Assembly: GCA_900066355.1 (NCBI GenBank)
Contig: FMEL01000016.1
Location: 22,498 to 86,497, forward strand
Direction: 5' to 3'
Length of the DNA: 64,000 nucleotides
Source of the DNA: an uncultured Ruminococcus sp.
GTDB lineage: Bacteria; Bacillota; Clostridia; Lachnospirales; Lachnospiraceae
Part shown: piece by piece, positions 51,020 to 59,082 of the stretch
Position numbering within the stretch: the stretch's first letter is position 1
How the letters are laid out: each line of letters starts with the position of its first letter
The notes under the pieces: model-generated
Told to the model about the DNA's origin: nothing
Databases searched by the model: none
Seen by the model: only the letters and a program-made list of their open reading frames with translations
Made by a program: the position numbers and the translations under genes

Positions 51020-51317
51020 ATATGCAATCATAAAGAAGAAAGAAGCAAAAAAAGGGAAGCTGTCAGTGGGACTGGCAATTGCTTCCCTGCTTCTGTTTGG
51101 GGCGGCTGTTGGCACTGCTTATGTACTCGAAGGCAGTTACGGATTTATTGTAGGAGGAATCTGCCTTTTTGCCACACTGCTTTCGGTATATGGATTCCTG
51201 ATGGGAATCGCAAGTTTTTCAGAAGAAAACTGTAACCACCGTACCAGCATTGTCGGAACGATCCTGAACGGAGTTTTTCTGGTAGGCTGGCTGCTCTTTT
51301 TTTTGATGGGAGTTTAA
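51003..51317 (+). CDS. Small membrane protein, possibly DUF6142-like
   Basis: A 104-residue protein with a basic start (ARRYRYAIIKKKEAKKGKLS) and three hydrophobic helices. It overlaps the VanZ-like gene at its 5' end and sits 3 bp before the HD-domain gene. The pattern resembles small membrane proteins annotated as DUF6142 in Lachnospiraceae; that name is a guess. Confidence 0.6.
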   Translation: MARRYRYAIIKKKEAKKGKLSVGLAIASLLLFGAAVGTAYVLEGSYGFIVGGICLFATLLSVYGFLMGIASFSEENCNHRTSIVGTILNGVFLVGWLLFFLMGV

Positions 51318-51320
51318 AAT

Positions 51321-51911
51321 ATGATGGAACGATTAGAAAAACAGATGGAATTTATTCTGGAAGTGGATAAAGTAAAGAAAATTGTCCGACAGACGTATCT
51401 GTCAGATGCAAGCCGTAAGGAGAATGATGCAGAACATTCGTGGCATCTTGCACTGATGGCGGTTCTGCTGAAAGAATATTCGAATGAGGAGGTCGATCTT
51501 GCGAAGGTTATTCCGATGGTGCTGATTCACGATCTTGTGGAAATCGATGCAGGGGACACCTACGCATACGATGAAGCAGGAGCGAAGACGAAGCGGGAAC
51601 GTGAAACGAAAGCAGCTGACCGAATCTTTGGATTGCTTCCGAGCGATCAGGGAACATGGCTTCGGGAACTCTGGGAGGAATTTGAAGCATACGAAACAGC
51701 GGAGGCGAAATTTGCCCATGTTCTGGACAATGCACAGCCACTTCTTCTCAATGATGCATCAAACGGACGAAGCTGGGCAGAACATGGTGTGCACAAAAGC
51801 CAGATATACAAAAGAAATGAGCATACTTCTGAGGGTTCGAGGGAAATCTGGGAGTATATGAAAAAGCTGGTAGATAAGCATATTCAGCTTGGACATGTGA
51901 TTGATGACTGA
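51321..51911 (+). CDS. HD-domain phosphohydrolase (5'-deoxynucleotidase-like)
   Basis: A 196-residue protein. Metal ligands are in NDAEHSWHLALMAVL (first His), VLIHDLVEIDAGDTYAYD (HD pair) and FAHVLDNAQPLLL (last Asp). This matches the YfbR/YGK1 group of HD hydrolases that remove phosphate from deoxynucleoside monophosphates. It would act in nucleotide turnover in the cytoplasm. It is followed by, and just overlaps or abuts, the aminopeptidase gene. Confidence 0.88.
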   Translation: MMERLEKQMEFILEVDKVKKIVRQTYLSDASRKENDAEHSWHLALMAVLLKEYSNEEVDLAKVIPMVLIHDLVEIDAGDTYAYDEAGAKTKRERETKAADRIFGLLPSDQGTWLRELWEEFEAYETAEAKFAHVLDNAQPLLLNDASNGRSWAEHGVHKSQIYKRNEHTSEGSREIWEYMKKLVDKHIQLGHVIDD

Positions 51912-51930
51912 GAATAAAGGAGAAAATAAA

Positions 51931-53964
51931 TTGGACGAATTGCTGAAAGAGAGATATGAACTCGCAAAAGGCAGACTTTCGGAAATCTGTACAGAAACAG
52001 TGGTGGAAGAGAAATTTCTGGACTTTTTTCACAAAGAGGCTGCTTTTCTTTTAAAGACAGGTACGATTCTGGAAAGCGACCAGAAAGATTTTTCCATGGA
52101 GGAACTGCAGAGTGAAAATCGTGTCCTTTATGAGGAACTCTTCCCGGAAAATTACGGACAATGCTATGGAAATCCTGCATATGCAGCCCGGGAACTTGGA
52201 GAATACGGGAAAGCCTTTTCTTTTCTTTATACAGAACTGAGAGGCACGATTGCCTATGCATATGAAAAAAAATACTGGGATTATACCGTTGCGGCAGAAT
52301 TATTTCTGGAAATATATGCTGCATTTGAAGGTGAAGAAAAGCCCTCTGTAAAAAGTACAGAGGATATTTTGCGCTCCTATGTCAATGATTATTGCCAGGA
52401 TATGATGGAACAACGAATCGCAGAGGGTGTAGATACGTCACTTGATTTTGCTGTACGCATTATTATGGATTCTGACCTTACCGATTTGCGTTACCTGTAT
52501 CAGTATGGAGAATATATTTCTGTAAATGAGACAGGAGTGGCAGAGTTTTTGAACAGACTCTCCGAAGAACAGATCAACAATATGGCAAGAACTTATACAG
52601 AGGGATACCGCATTGGATTTATCAATGGAAGAAAAGATATCACGAAAAAAAAATCAGTCAATATCCGATATAATCTCGGCTTCGAGAGAATGGTCCGTGC
52701 AGCAATCATTCAGTTCCGTGAGATGGGACTGGAACCGGTGATATACCGTCATGCAACACATGCAGTCAATAAGAGAGGTACTGCTCGCATTGGCTTTACC
52801 GGCGGAAATCCGAATCCACAGTTTGACTATGATCACAGACAGGATCAGGCTCTGTTTATGGACAGCGATTTTGTACAGCGCAAACTGCGCTCCATGCAGA
52901 ATGCCTATGAGACGTATAAGAATCAGGCGGCTGTACATGGAGGACCGGCATGCATTGAAACATTTGGTGAAGAACCGTTTTCACCTGTAACGACACCGGA
53001 AGCATGGACTTTGACGGAAGTGCAGCAGAAACTGCAGGTAGAACTTGACAATGAATCCGGACAGATTGTGAACCGCTATATCAAAGGCGATGAGAGAAGC
53101 TTTACGATCATTGCTTATCCGGTACCGGAGATTGGAGCGGATTTCCCGGAGATTTTTGCGGAGATTGTAAAGATCAATACACTGGATTATAAACTGTACG
53201 AACGGATCCAGCAGACGATCATAGAGACTCTGGACACCTGTCAGTGGGTAGAAATCAAGGGCAAAGATGACAATGAAACAGATCTGATCATTCATCTGCA
53301 TGAACTTGAAGATATCAAAAAACAGACAAATTTTGAAAACTGTGTGGCAGATGTGAATATTCCGGTGGGGGAAGTGTTTACGTCCCCTGTTCTCGCAGGA
53401 ACCGGCGGAATCCTTCATGTAAAGAAGGTTTATCTGAACGGACTGCAGTTTAAAGACCTGAAACTTGTGTTTGACTGTGGTCAGGTGATCGATTATTCCT
53501 GTGCGAATTTTGAAACGGAAGAAGAAAACCGTGCTTATATTGAGGATAATATTCTTCATCATCATCCGAAGATTCCGATGGGGGAATTTGCAATCGGCAC
53601 AAACACAACTGCATATATGGCAGCCGAAAAGTACGGTATTGCCGACAAACTTCCGATCCTGATCGCAGAAAAAATGGGTCCGCATTTTGCTGTGGGAGAT
53701 ACCTGTTACAGTTGGGCGGAGGATACACCGGTGTTCAATCCGGACGGAAGAGAGATTATCGCGAGAGACAATGAAATTTCCATTCTGCGAAAAGAAGACA
53801 TCAGTCTGGCGTATTATGGATGCCATACAGATATCACGATTCCTTATGAAGAGTTGGGAAGTATCCGTGTGATTGACGAAGATGGAGAAGGTGTTTCTAT
53901 TATTGAAAACGGTCGTTTTGTTCTTCAGGGAACCGAAGAACTGAATATTCCTTTTGACCGGTAA
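51931..53964 (+). CDS. Large M29-type aminopeptidase with N-terminal extension
   Basis: A 677-residue protein from TTG (51931), which has AAAGGAG 8 bases upstream; the frame is open to 51901. The C-terminal approximately 400 residues match M29 metalloaminopeptidases: NIPVGEVFTSPVLAGTGGILHV, NTTAYMAAEKYGIADKLPILIAEKMGPHFAVGDTCYSW (in parts). Glu, His, Tyr and Asp metal ligands fall in these segments. The first about 230 residues are an extra, largely helical domain not found in the standard 410-residue enzyme. It would release N-terminal residues from peptides. It belongs to a run of + strand genes ending at a terminator. Confidence 0.85.
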   Translation: MDELLKERYELAKGRLSEICTETVVEEKFLDFFHKEAAFLLKTGTILESDQKDFSMEELQSENRVLYEELFPENYGQCYGNPAYAARELGEYGKAFSFLYTELRGTIAYAYEKKYWDYTVAAELFLEIYAAFEGEEKPSVKSTEDILRSYVNDYCQDMMEQRIAEGVDTSLDFAVRIIMDSDLTDLRYLYQYGEYISVNETGVAEFLNRLSEEQINNMARTYTEGYRIGFINGRKDITKKKSVNIRYNLGFERMVRAAIIQFREMGLEPVIYRHATHAVNKRGTARIGFTGGNPNPQFDYDHRQDQALFMDSDFVQRKLRSMQNAYETYKNQAAVHGGPACIETFGEEPFSPVTTPEAWTLTEVQQKLQVELDNESGQIVNRYIKGDERSFTIIAYPVPEIGADFPEIFAEIVKINTLDYKLYERIQQTIIETLDTCQWVEIKGKDDNETDLIIHLHELEDIKKQTNFENCVADVNIPVGEVFTSPVLAGTGGILHVKKVYLNGLQFKDLKLVFDCGQVIDYSCANFETEEENRAYIEDNILHHHPKIPMGEFAIGTNTTAYMAAEKYGIADKLPILIAEKMGPHFAVGDTCYSWAEDTPVFNPDGREIIARDNEISILRKEDISLAYYGCHTDITIPYEELGSIRVIDEDGEGVSIIENGRFVLQGTEELNIPFDR

Positions 53965-53979
53965 AGACAGATTTTTTCT

Positions 53980-54030
53980 GGCGGGTGAACTTATTATACA
54001 AAAAGAGTTTGCTCGCCAAAATATTTCTTT
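53980..54030 (+). terminator. Terminator after the aminopeptidase gene
   Basis: CTGGCGGGTGAACT (from about 53980) pairs imperfectly, with G-U steps, to AGTTTGCTCGCCA (ends about 54018), followed by a T-rich stretch. Confidence 0.7.
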
Positions 54031-54042
54031 TCTGTAATTTTG

Positions 54043-54071
54043 TTGACACAATTTTAGAATCTTAGTAGAAT
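54043..54071 (+). promoter_or_regulatory. Promoter of the purine cluster
   Basis: TTGACA (54043-54048), 17 bp, TAGAAT (54066-54071). The leader to purE is about 35 bases, too short for a purine riboswitch. Confidence 0.85.
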
Positions 54072-54111
54072 CAACCTGAGATGTAAGAAAAAACGAGGAG
54101 GCCACCAACCA

Positions 54112-54612
54112 ATGAAAAAAGTAGGAATTGTAATGGGAAGCGACTCAGATATGCCGGTTATGAGTAAGGCAGCGGCAATTCTTGACAAGCTGGGCGTTGA
54201 ATACGAAATGAAAATTATTTCTGCACACAGAGAACCGGATGTGTTCTTTGAATATGCAAAAACAGCAGAAGAAAAGGGATTCAAGGTAATTATTGCAGGA
54301 GCGGGGATGGCAGCACATCTTCCGGGAATGTGCGCGGCAATCTTTCCGATGCCGGTAATCGGTATTCCGATGCATACCACTTCTCTTGGAGGAAGAGATT
54401 CTCTGTATTCAATCGTACAGATGCCGTCAGGTATTCCGGTAGCAACTGTAGCTATCAACGGCGGTGCAAATGCAGGACTTCTTGCAGCGAAGATCCTTGC
54501 AACATCAGATCCGGAACTTCTTGACAGACTGAAAGCATACAGTCAGGAACTGAAAGAACAGGTTGAGGCAAAAGATGCCAGATTACAGGAAGTCGGATAT
54601 CAGGCTTATTAA
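54112..54612 (+). CDS. purE: N5-carboxyaminoimidazole ribonucleotide mutase (class I PurE)
   Basis: A 166-residue protein. VGIVMGSDSDMPVMSKAAAIL and the signature SAHREPDVFFEYAKTA are PurE motifs; GIPMHTTSLGGRDSLYSIVQM (in part) binds the nucleotide. It moves the carboxyl group on N5-CAIR to give CAIR in purine synthesis, normally partnered by PurK, which is not in the window. An ACGAGGAGG ribosome binding site precedes the ATG. purM follows 26 bp later. Confidence 0.95.
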   Translation: MKKVGIVMGSDSDMPVMSKAAAILDKLGVEYEMKIISAHREPDVFFEYAKTAEEKGFKVIIAGAGMAAHLPGMCAAIFPMPVIGIPMHTTSLGGRDSLYSIVQMPSGIPVATVAINGGANAGLLAAKILATSDPELLDRLKAYSQELKEQVEAKDARLQEVGYQAY

Positions 54613-54638
54613 TTAAAAAGGTGGAGGACCAGAAGAGT

Positions 54639-55664
54639 ATGGATTACAAAAAAGCAGGTGTGGATATTGAAGCAGGCTACAGATCAGTAGAGTTAATGAA
54701 GAAACATATTGCAAAGACCATGAGACCGGAAGTTCTGGGAGGAATCGGCGGATTCTCCGGTGCATTTTCCATGAATGCATTTAAAGATATGGAGGAACCG
54801 ACACTGGTATCCGGAACAGACGGATGCGGTACGAAAGTAAAACTTGCCATGATCATGGACAAGCATGACACCATCGGTATTGATGCGGTAGCTATGTGCG
54901 TGAATGATATTGCATGTGCAGGTGCTGAACCGTTATTTTTCTTAGACTATATTGCATGTGGAAAAAACTATCCGGAAAAAATCGCTGAGATCGTAAGCGG
55001 TGTGGCTGAGGGATGTGTACAGTCCGGAGCAGCTCTGATCGGTGGTGAGACCGCAGAACATCCGGGACTTATGCCGGAAGATGAATATGATCTGGCTGGA
55101 TTTGCTGTAGGGGTGATTGACAAGAAAGACCTTCTTACCGGCAAAGAACTGAAGGCAGGAGATGTCCTGATCGGTATGGCATCTACAGGTGTTCACAGCA
55201 ATGGATTTTCACTTGTCCGTAAAGTTTTTGAGATGACAAAAGAATCTCTGGATACATATTATGAAGAACTGGGAACAACTCTTGGCGAGGCACTGATCGC
55301 TCCGACAAGAATCTATGTGAAAGCACTTAAGAGCATCAAGGATGCAGGTGTACGCATTCATGCATGCAGTCATATCACAGGCGGCGGATTTTATGAAAAT
55401 GTTCCGCGTATGCTGAATGAGGGAACAAGAGCCATTATTGAAAAAGACAGCTATCCGGTACTTCCGATTTTTGACCTCCTTGCAAAGAAGGGTAACATCG
55501 AAGAAAAAATGATGTATAATACATTTAACATGGGCCTTGGTATGGTTCTGGCAGTAGACCCGTCGGATGTTGACAAGACTATGGCAGCTATTCGTGAAGC
55601 AGGCGATACACCATATGTTGTAGGCCGTATTGAGAACGGAGAAAAGGGAGTAACCTTATGTTAA
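54639..55664 (+). CDS. purM: Phosphoribosylformylglycinamidine cyclo-ligase
   Basis: A 341-residue AIR synthetase; the ATG at 54639 follows GGTGGAGG. It has DYKKAGVDIEAGYRSVELMK, the substrate motif VSGTDGCGTKVKLA, and AMCVNDIACAGAEPLFFLDYIA. It uses ATP to close the imidazole ring of FGAM. It overlaps purN by 7 bases and so is translationally coupled to it. Confidence 0.95.
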   Translation: MDYKKAGVDIEAGYRSVELMKKHIAKTMRPEVLGGIGGFSGAFSMNAFKDMEEPTLVSGTDGCGTKVKLAMIMDKHDTIGIDAVAMCVNDIACAGAEPLFFLDYIACGKNYPEKIAEIVSGVAEGCVQSGAALIGGETAEHPGLMPEDEYDLAGFAVGVIDKKDLLTGKELKAGDVLIGMASTGVHSNGFSLVRKVFEMTKESLDTYYEELGTTLGEALIAPTRIYVKALKSIKDAGVRIHACSHITGGGFYENVPRMLNEGTRAIIEKDSYPVLPIFDLLAKKGNIEEKMMYNTFNMGLGMVLAVDPSDVDKTMAAIREAGDTPYVVGRIENGEKGVTLC

Positions 55665-56287
55665 GAGTCGGGGTTCTGGTATCAGGAGGAGGAACGAATC
55701 TGCAGGCAATCATGGATGCTGTTGACAGCGGAAAGATCACCAATGCAGAAATCAGTCTGGTAGTCAGCAACAATCCAGGTGCATATGCATTAAATCGCGC
55801 AGAGAGCCGGGGCATCCCGGCTAAGTGCATTTCTCCGAAAACCTTCGAAAACAGAGAAGAATTTCATAAAGCACTTTTACTGGAATTACAGGAAAATAAA
55901 ATCGACCTTGTGGTGCTGGCAGGTTTCCTTGTTGCCATTCCACCGATGATCGTGGAGGCTTATCCCAGCAGGATCATCAACATTCATCCATCCCTGATTC
56001 CGTCTTTTTGTGGCGTGGGATTTTATGGACTGCATGTGCATGAAGGTGTGCTTGCAAGAGGAGTAAAAGTCACGGGGGCAACCGTTCATTTTGTGGATAC
56101 CGGGACAGATACAGGTCCGATCATTCTTCAGAAGGCAGTAGAAGTACGTCAGGGAGATACACCTGAGGTGCTTCAACGTCGTGTCATGGAAGAAGCGGAG
56201 TGGAAGATTCTTCCAAAAGCAATCGATCTGATTGCAAATAATAAGGTGTCCGTACAGAATGGAAAAGTTTGTATTGAAAATGAATAA
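55658..56287 (+). CDS. purN: Phosphoribosylglycinamide formyltransferase
   Basis: A 209-residue formyl-THF-dependent GART. RVGVLVSGGGTNLQAIMDAV is the nucleotide loop and IINIHPSLIPSF contains the catalytic His and supporting residues; the Asp follows in FVDTGTDTGPIILQ. It formylates GAR to FGAR. It ends 21 bases before purD. Confidence 0.94.
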   Translation: MLRVGVLVSGGGTNLQAIMDAVDSGKITNAEISLVVSNNPGAYALNRAESRGIPAKCISPKTFENREEFHKALLLELQENKIDLVVLAGFLVAIPPMIVEAYPSRIINIHPSLIPSFCGVGFYGLHVHEGVLARGVKVTGATVHFVDTGTDTGPIILQKAVEVRQGDTPEVLQRRVMEEAEWKILPKAIDLIANNKVSVQNGKVCIENE

Positions 56288-56317
56288 GGTCTTTGCTAAA
56301 GGAGGCAGATGAAACTC

Positions 56318-57592
56318 ATGAAAGTATTGATTGTTGGAAGTGGTGGAAGAGAACATGCAATCGCATGGAGTGTTGCAAAAAGCCCGAAGGTTGACAAAAT
56401 TTACTGTGCACCGGGAAATGCCGGAATTTCTGAATATGCAGAGTGTGTGCCGATTGGTGCTATGGAATTTGAAAAACTTGCTGATTTTGCAGGAGAACAT
56501 GATGTAGATCTGACGATTATCGGTATGGATGATCCACTGGTGGGTGGAGTTGTAGATGTCTTTGAGGCGCGCGGACTGAAAGTATTCGGACCGCGTAAAA
56601 ATGCTGCAATTCTGGAAGGCTCCAAGGCATTTTCAAAAGATCTGATGAAAAAGTACGGAATTCCGACAGCCGGATATGAAAATTTTGATGATCCGCAGAA
56701 AGCGTTGGAATATTTACATACACAGGCAAAATTTCCGATCGTCCTCAAGGCAGATGGTCTTGCGCTCGGAAAAGGCGTTCTGATCTGTAATACACTGGAA
56801 GAGGCAGAAGCTGGTGTCAAAGAAATCATGGAAGATAAAAAATTCGGCAGTGCCGGAAATACGATGGTCATTGAAGAATTTATGACCGGACGTGAAGTAT
56901 CGGTGCTTTCCTTTGTTGACGGCAAGACAATCCGTACCATGACATCCGCGCAGGATCATAAGCGTGCAATGGATGGAGATAAGGGATTAAATACCGGAGG
57001 CATGGGAACTTTTTCACCGAGTCCGTTCTATACAGAAGAAGTAGATGAATTCTGCAAAAAGCACATTTATCAGGCAACTGTTGATGCTATGGCAGCAGAA
57101 GGCCGTCCGTTTGTCGGTATTATTTTCTTTGGCCTGATGCTTACTGCAGAAGGCCCTAAAGTGCTGGAATACAATGCCAGGTTTGGAGACCCAGAAGCGC
57201 AGGTCGTACTTCCTAGAATGAAGAACGATATTATTGAAGTTATGGAAGCATGTGTTAATGGAAAACTGGATCAGGTGGATTTAGAGTTTGAAGACAACGC
57301 GGCAGTCTGCGTTGTTCTGGCAAGTGAAGGTTATCCGATAAAATATGAAAAAGGCATTCCGATGTATGGCTTCGAAAATTTCAAAGACAAAGACGGATAT
57401 TACTGTTTCCACGCAGGCACGAAATTTCAGGATGAACAGATCGTGACAAACGGCGGTCGTGTGCTTGGAATCACGGCCAAAGGAAAGACTCTGAAAGAAG
57501 CAAGAAAGAATGCATATGCGGCAACGGAATGGATCCAGTTTGCAAATAAATATATGCGTCATGACATTGGAAAAGCCATTGATGAAGCGTAA
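56318..57592 (+). CDS. purD: Phosphoribosylamine-glycine ligase
   Basis: A 424-residue ATP-grasp enzyme. AAAGGAGG lies 3 bases before an ATG at 56309 and 12 before the ATG at 56318; the second is preferred because it gives the conserved KVLIVGSGGREHAIAW start. Other motifs are LKADGLALGKGV, TGGMGTFSPSPF and EYNARFGDPEAQVVLPR. It joins glycine to phosphoribosylamine. This is the last gene of the purE-purM-purN-purD cluster; the pathway's remaining genes are elsewhere. Confidence 0.94.
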   Translation: MKVLIVGSGGREHAIAWSVAKSPKVDKIYCAPGNAGISEYAECVPIGAMEFEKLADFAGEHDVDLTIIGMDDPLVGGVVDVFEARGLKVFGPRKNAAILEGSKAFSKDLMKKYGIPTAGYENFDDPQKALEYLHTQAKFPIVLKADGLALGKGVLICNTLEEAEAGVKEIMEDKKFGSAGNTMVIEEFMTGREVSVLSFVDGKTIRTMTSAQDHKRAMDGDKGLNTGGMGTFSPSPFYTEEVDEFCKKHIYQATVDAMAAEGRPFVGIIFFGLMLTAEGPKVLEYNARFGDPEAQVVLPRMKNDIIEVMEACVNGKLDQVDLEFEDNAAVCVVLASEGYPIKYEKGIPMYGFENFKDKDGYYCFHAGTKFQDEQIVTNGGRVLGITAKGKTLKEARKNAYAATEWIQFANKYMRHDIGKAIDEA

Positions 57593-57671
57593 GAATCGCA
57601 TAAGACGGAGTTGAGTAGGAATCAGGATAGAAAAATCACCAAAAAGATGTGCCATTTTTCGTGAAATATGG

Positions 57672-57677
57672 TATAAT
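57672..57677 (+). promoter_or_regulatory. -10 element before the SseB-like gene
   Basis: A perfect TATAAT preceded by TG-like ATGG (an extended -10). No convincing -35 is seen. Confidence 0.45.
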
Positions 57678-57719
57678 TGATATATATCATGTAGAAGCGA
57701 TAAATGAAAGGAAAACAAA

Positions 57720-58484
57720 ATGGGTATTAGTGTAGAAGATGCAGTGAAGGAACTTCAGGCAAGGGAGACAGTATTTGTGGCTTATTCACAGGTGACGAAG
57801 CTTCCTTATGTGACCTGCGGAGAAGAATCATATAATGATCAGGTGTGGCTTTTTGCAGAAGAAGAGACATTAAAAGAATTCGGCAAGAAAAAATTAGAAG
57901 ATAAAGTTCTTCTGATGGGAATGCGCTATGAGAAAAAAGATTTTCCGAGAATGTACGGACTTCTGTTTTCAATTGATGCAAACACAGTAATCTGGAATAA
58001 CGGAACAGATGAGATTGAAATTGATCTGGAAAAAATTGTTCGCAGACCGGATCTCAGTAAGATGGAACCGGCAAAACGTCCGGTACTGAATCCGGCATTA
58101 CAGCTTTCTGGTATTTATTTCATGCAGGAACTTCGCCGTCCTGTTGAAAAAGAGGAACACAAGAACTTAAGAGCACTGGAAGAAGAGCTGATTGCAAACA
58201 TTAAGAAGTCTCAGTTTCTTGTTGCAATGGAACGTAATGAAGAAGAGCCGAAAAAGATCAATATTCCATATCTGAAGAACAAGGACGGACAGATTTTGCA
58301 GCCGGTATTTTCGGATATCATGGAATTTGAAAAATTTGCAAGAGGCAAAAAGCTTCGTCTTGCGAAGATTCCGTTTGATAAACTTCCTACGATTCTGATT
58401 GAGCAGGCAGAAGCACTGGTGATCAATCCGATGGGATTTAATCTGATCCTTAACAGAGATCAGCTCAAAAAAATCAACGGATAA
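57720..58484 (+). CDS. SseB-family protein
   Basis: A 254-residue protein. The region INIPYLKNKDGQILQPVFSDIMEFEKFARG-like (residues about 178-205) and ALVINPMGFNLILNRDQL near the end match the SseB N-terminal-domain family. The first half has no clear family but includes QLQARETVFVAYSQ-like and YVTCGEESYNDQVWLFAEE. SseB homologues in Gram-positives are often linked to secretion or stress; the role here is unknown. A GAAAGGAAAAC ribosome binding site precedes the start. Confidence 0.7.
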   Translation: MGISVEDAVKELQARETVFVAYSQVTKLPYVTCGEESYNDQVWLFAEEETLKEFGKKKLEDKVLLMGMRYEKKDFPRMYGLLFSIDANTVIWNNGTDEIEIDLEKIVRRPDLSKMEPAKRPVLNPALQLSGIYFMQELRRPVEKEEHKNLRALEEELIANIKKSQFLVAMERNEEEPKKINIPYLKNKDGQILQPVFSDIMEFEKFARGKKLRLAKIPFDKLPTILIEQAEALVINPMGFNLILNRDQLKKING

Positions 58485-58503
58485 AATATATGATATGTTT
58501 TCA

Positions 58504-58533
58504 GGACAGGCAGCCATAAGGCTGTCTGTTTTT
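58504..58533 (+). terminator. Terminator after the SseB-like gene
   Basis: GGACAGGCAGCC, loop ATAA, GGCTGTCTG and a T5 run. Confidence 0.9.
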
Positions 58534-58643
58534 GTACTTGCAAAATTTTAATTTTGTGCTACCATATGTATAACATGAAAACTGTGAGGGCTGTTATGTA
58601 GTGTGGCAGTTTTCATATAGGAAAACAACAGGAGGTCGGGAAT

Positions 58644-59018
58644 GTGGTCATAGAAATCGATTTTAACAGTGACGAGGCGATTTATGTACAGCTTATGAAT
58701 CAGATCATCCTTGGAATCGCAACTTCCAGACTGCAGGAGGGGGATCCCCTTCCTTCCGTTCGACAGCTTGCAGATACGATCGGAATCAATATGCACACGG
58801 TAAATAAAGCATATTCTCTGCTGAGGCAGGAGGGATTTGTAACGATCGACCGCAGACGTGGAGCAATCATAGCAGTCGATGAAAATAAAATCAAAGCCAT
58901 GGAAGAAATGAAGGAAAATCTTATTGTTGCACTTGCAAAAGGATGCTGCAGAAATGTCAGCAGAGAAGAAGTACATGGTCTGATTGATGAAATTTATGAT
59001 GAATATGGAATTGATTAG
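58644..59018 (+). CDS. GntR-family regulator (YtrA-like, short)
   Basis: A 124-residue protein starting at GTG (58644) behind GGAGG at 8 bases. The winged-helix domain reads IYVQLMNQIILGIATSRLQEGDPLPSVRQLADTIGINMHTVNKAY (in parts). The C-terminal tail is about 45 residues, without a ligand domain, typical of YtrA-type GntR proteins. It would bind operator DNA as a dimer. It precedes clpC by 64 bp on the same strand and might control it or a transporter elsewhere. Confidence 0.9.
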   Translation: MVIEIDFNSDEAIYVQLMNQIILGIATSRLQEGDPLPSVRQLADTIGINMHTVNKAYSLLRQEGFVTIDRRRGAIIAVDENKIKAMEEMKENLIVALAKGCCRNVSREEVHGLIDEIYDEYGID

Positions 59019-59082
59019 AATCGTCTGAAAATATGCGAAGACAGCAGTCCCGTTTCATGCGGGCAGACAGGAGGAACGAACT

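Noticed and set aside
52981..54108. 375-codon open frame on the - strand across the aminopeptidase
   Set aside because: Shadow of the real coding frame; no start context or recognisable domain.
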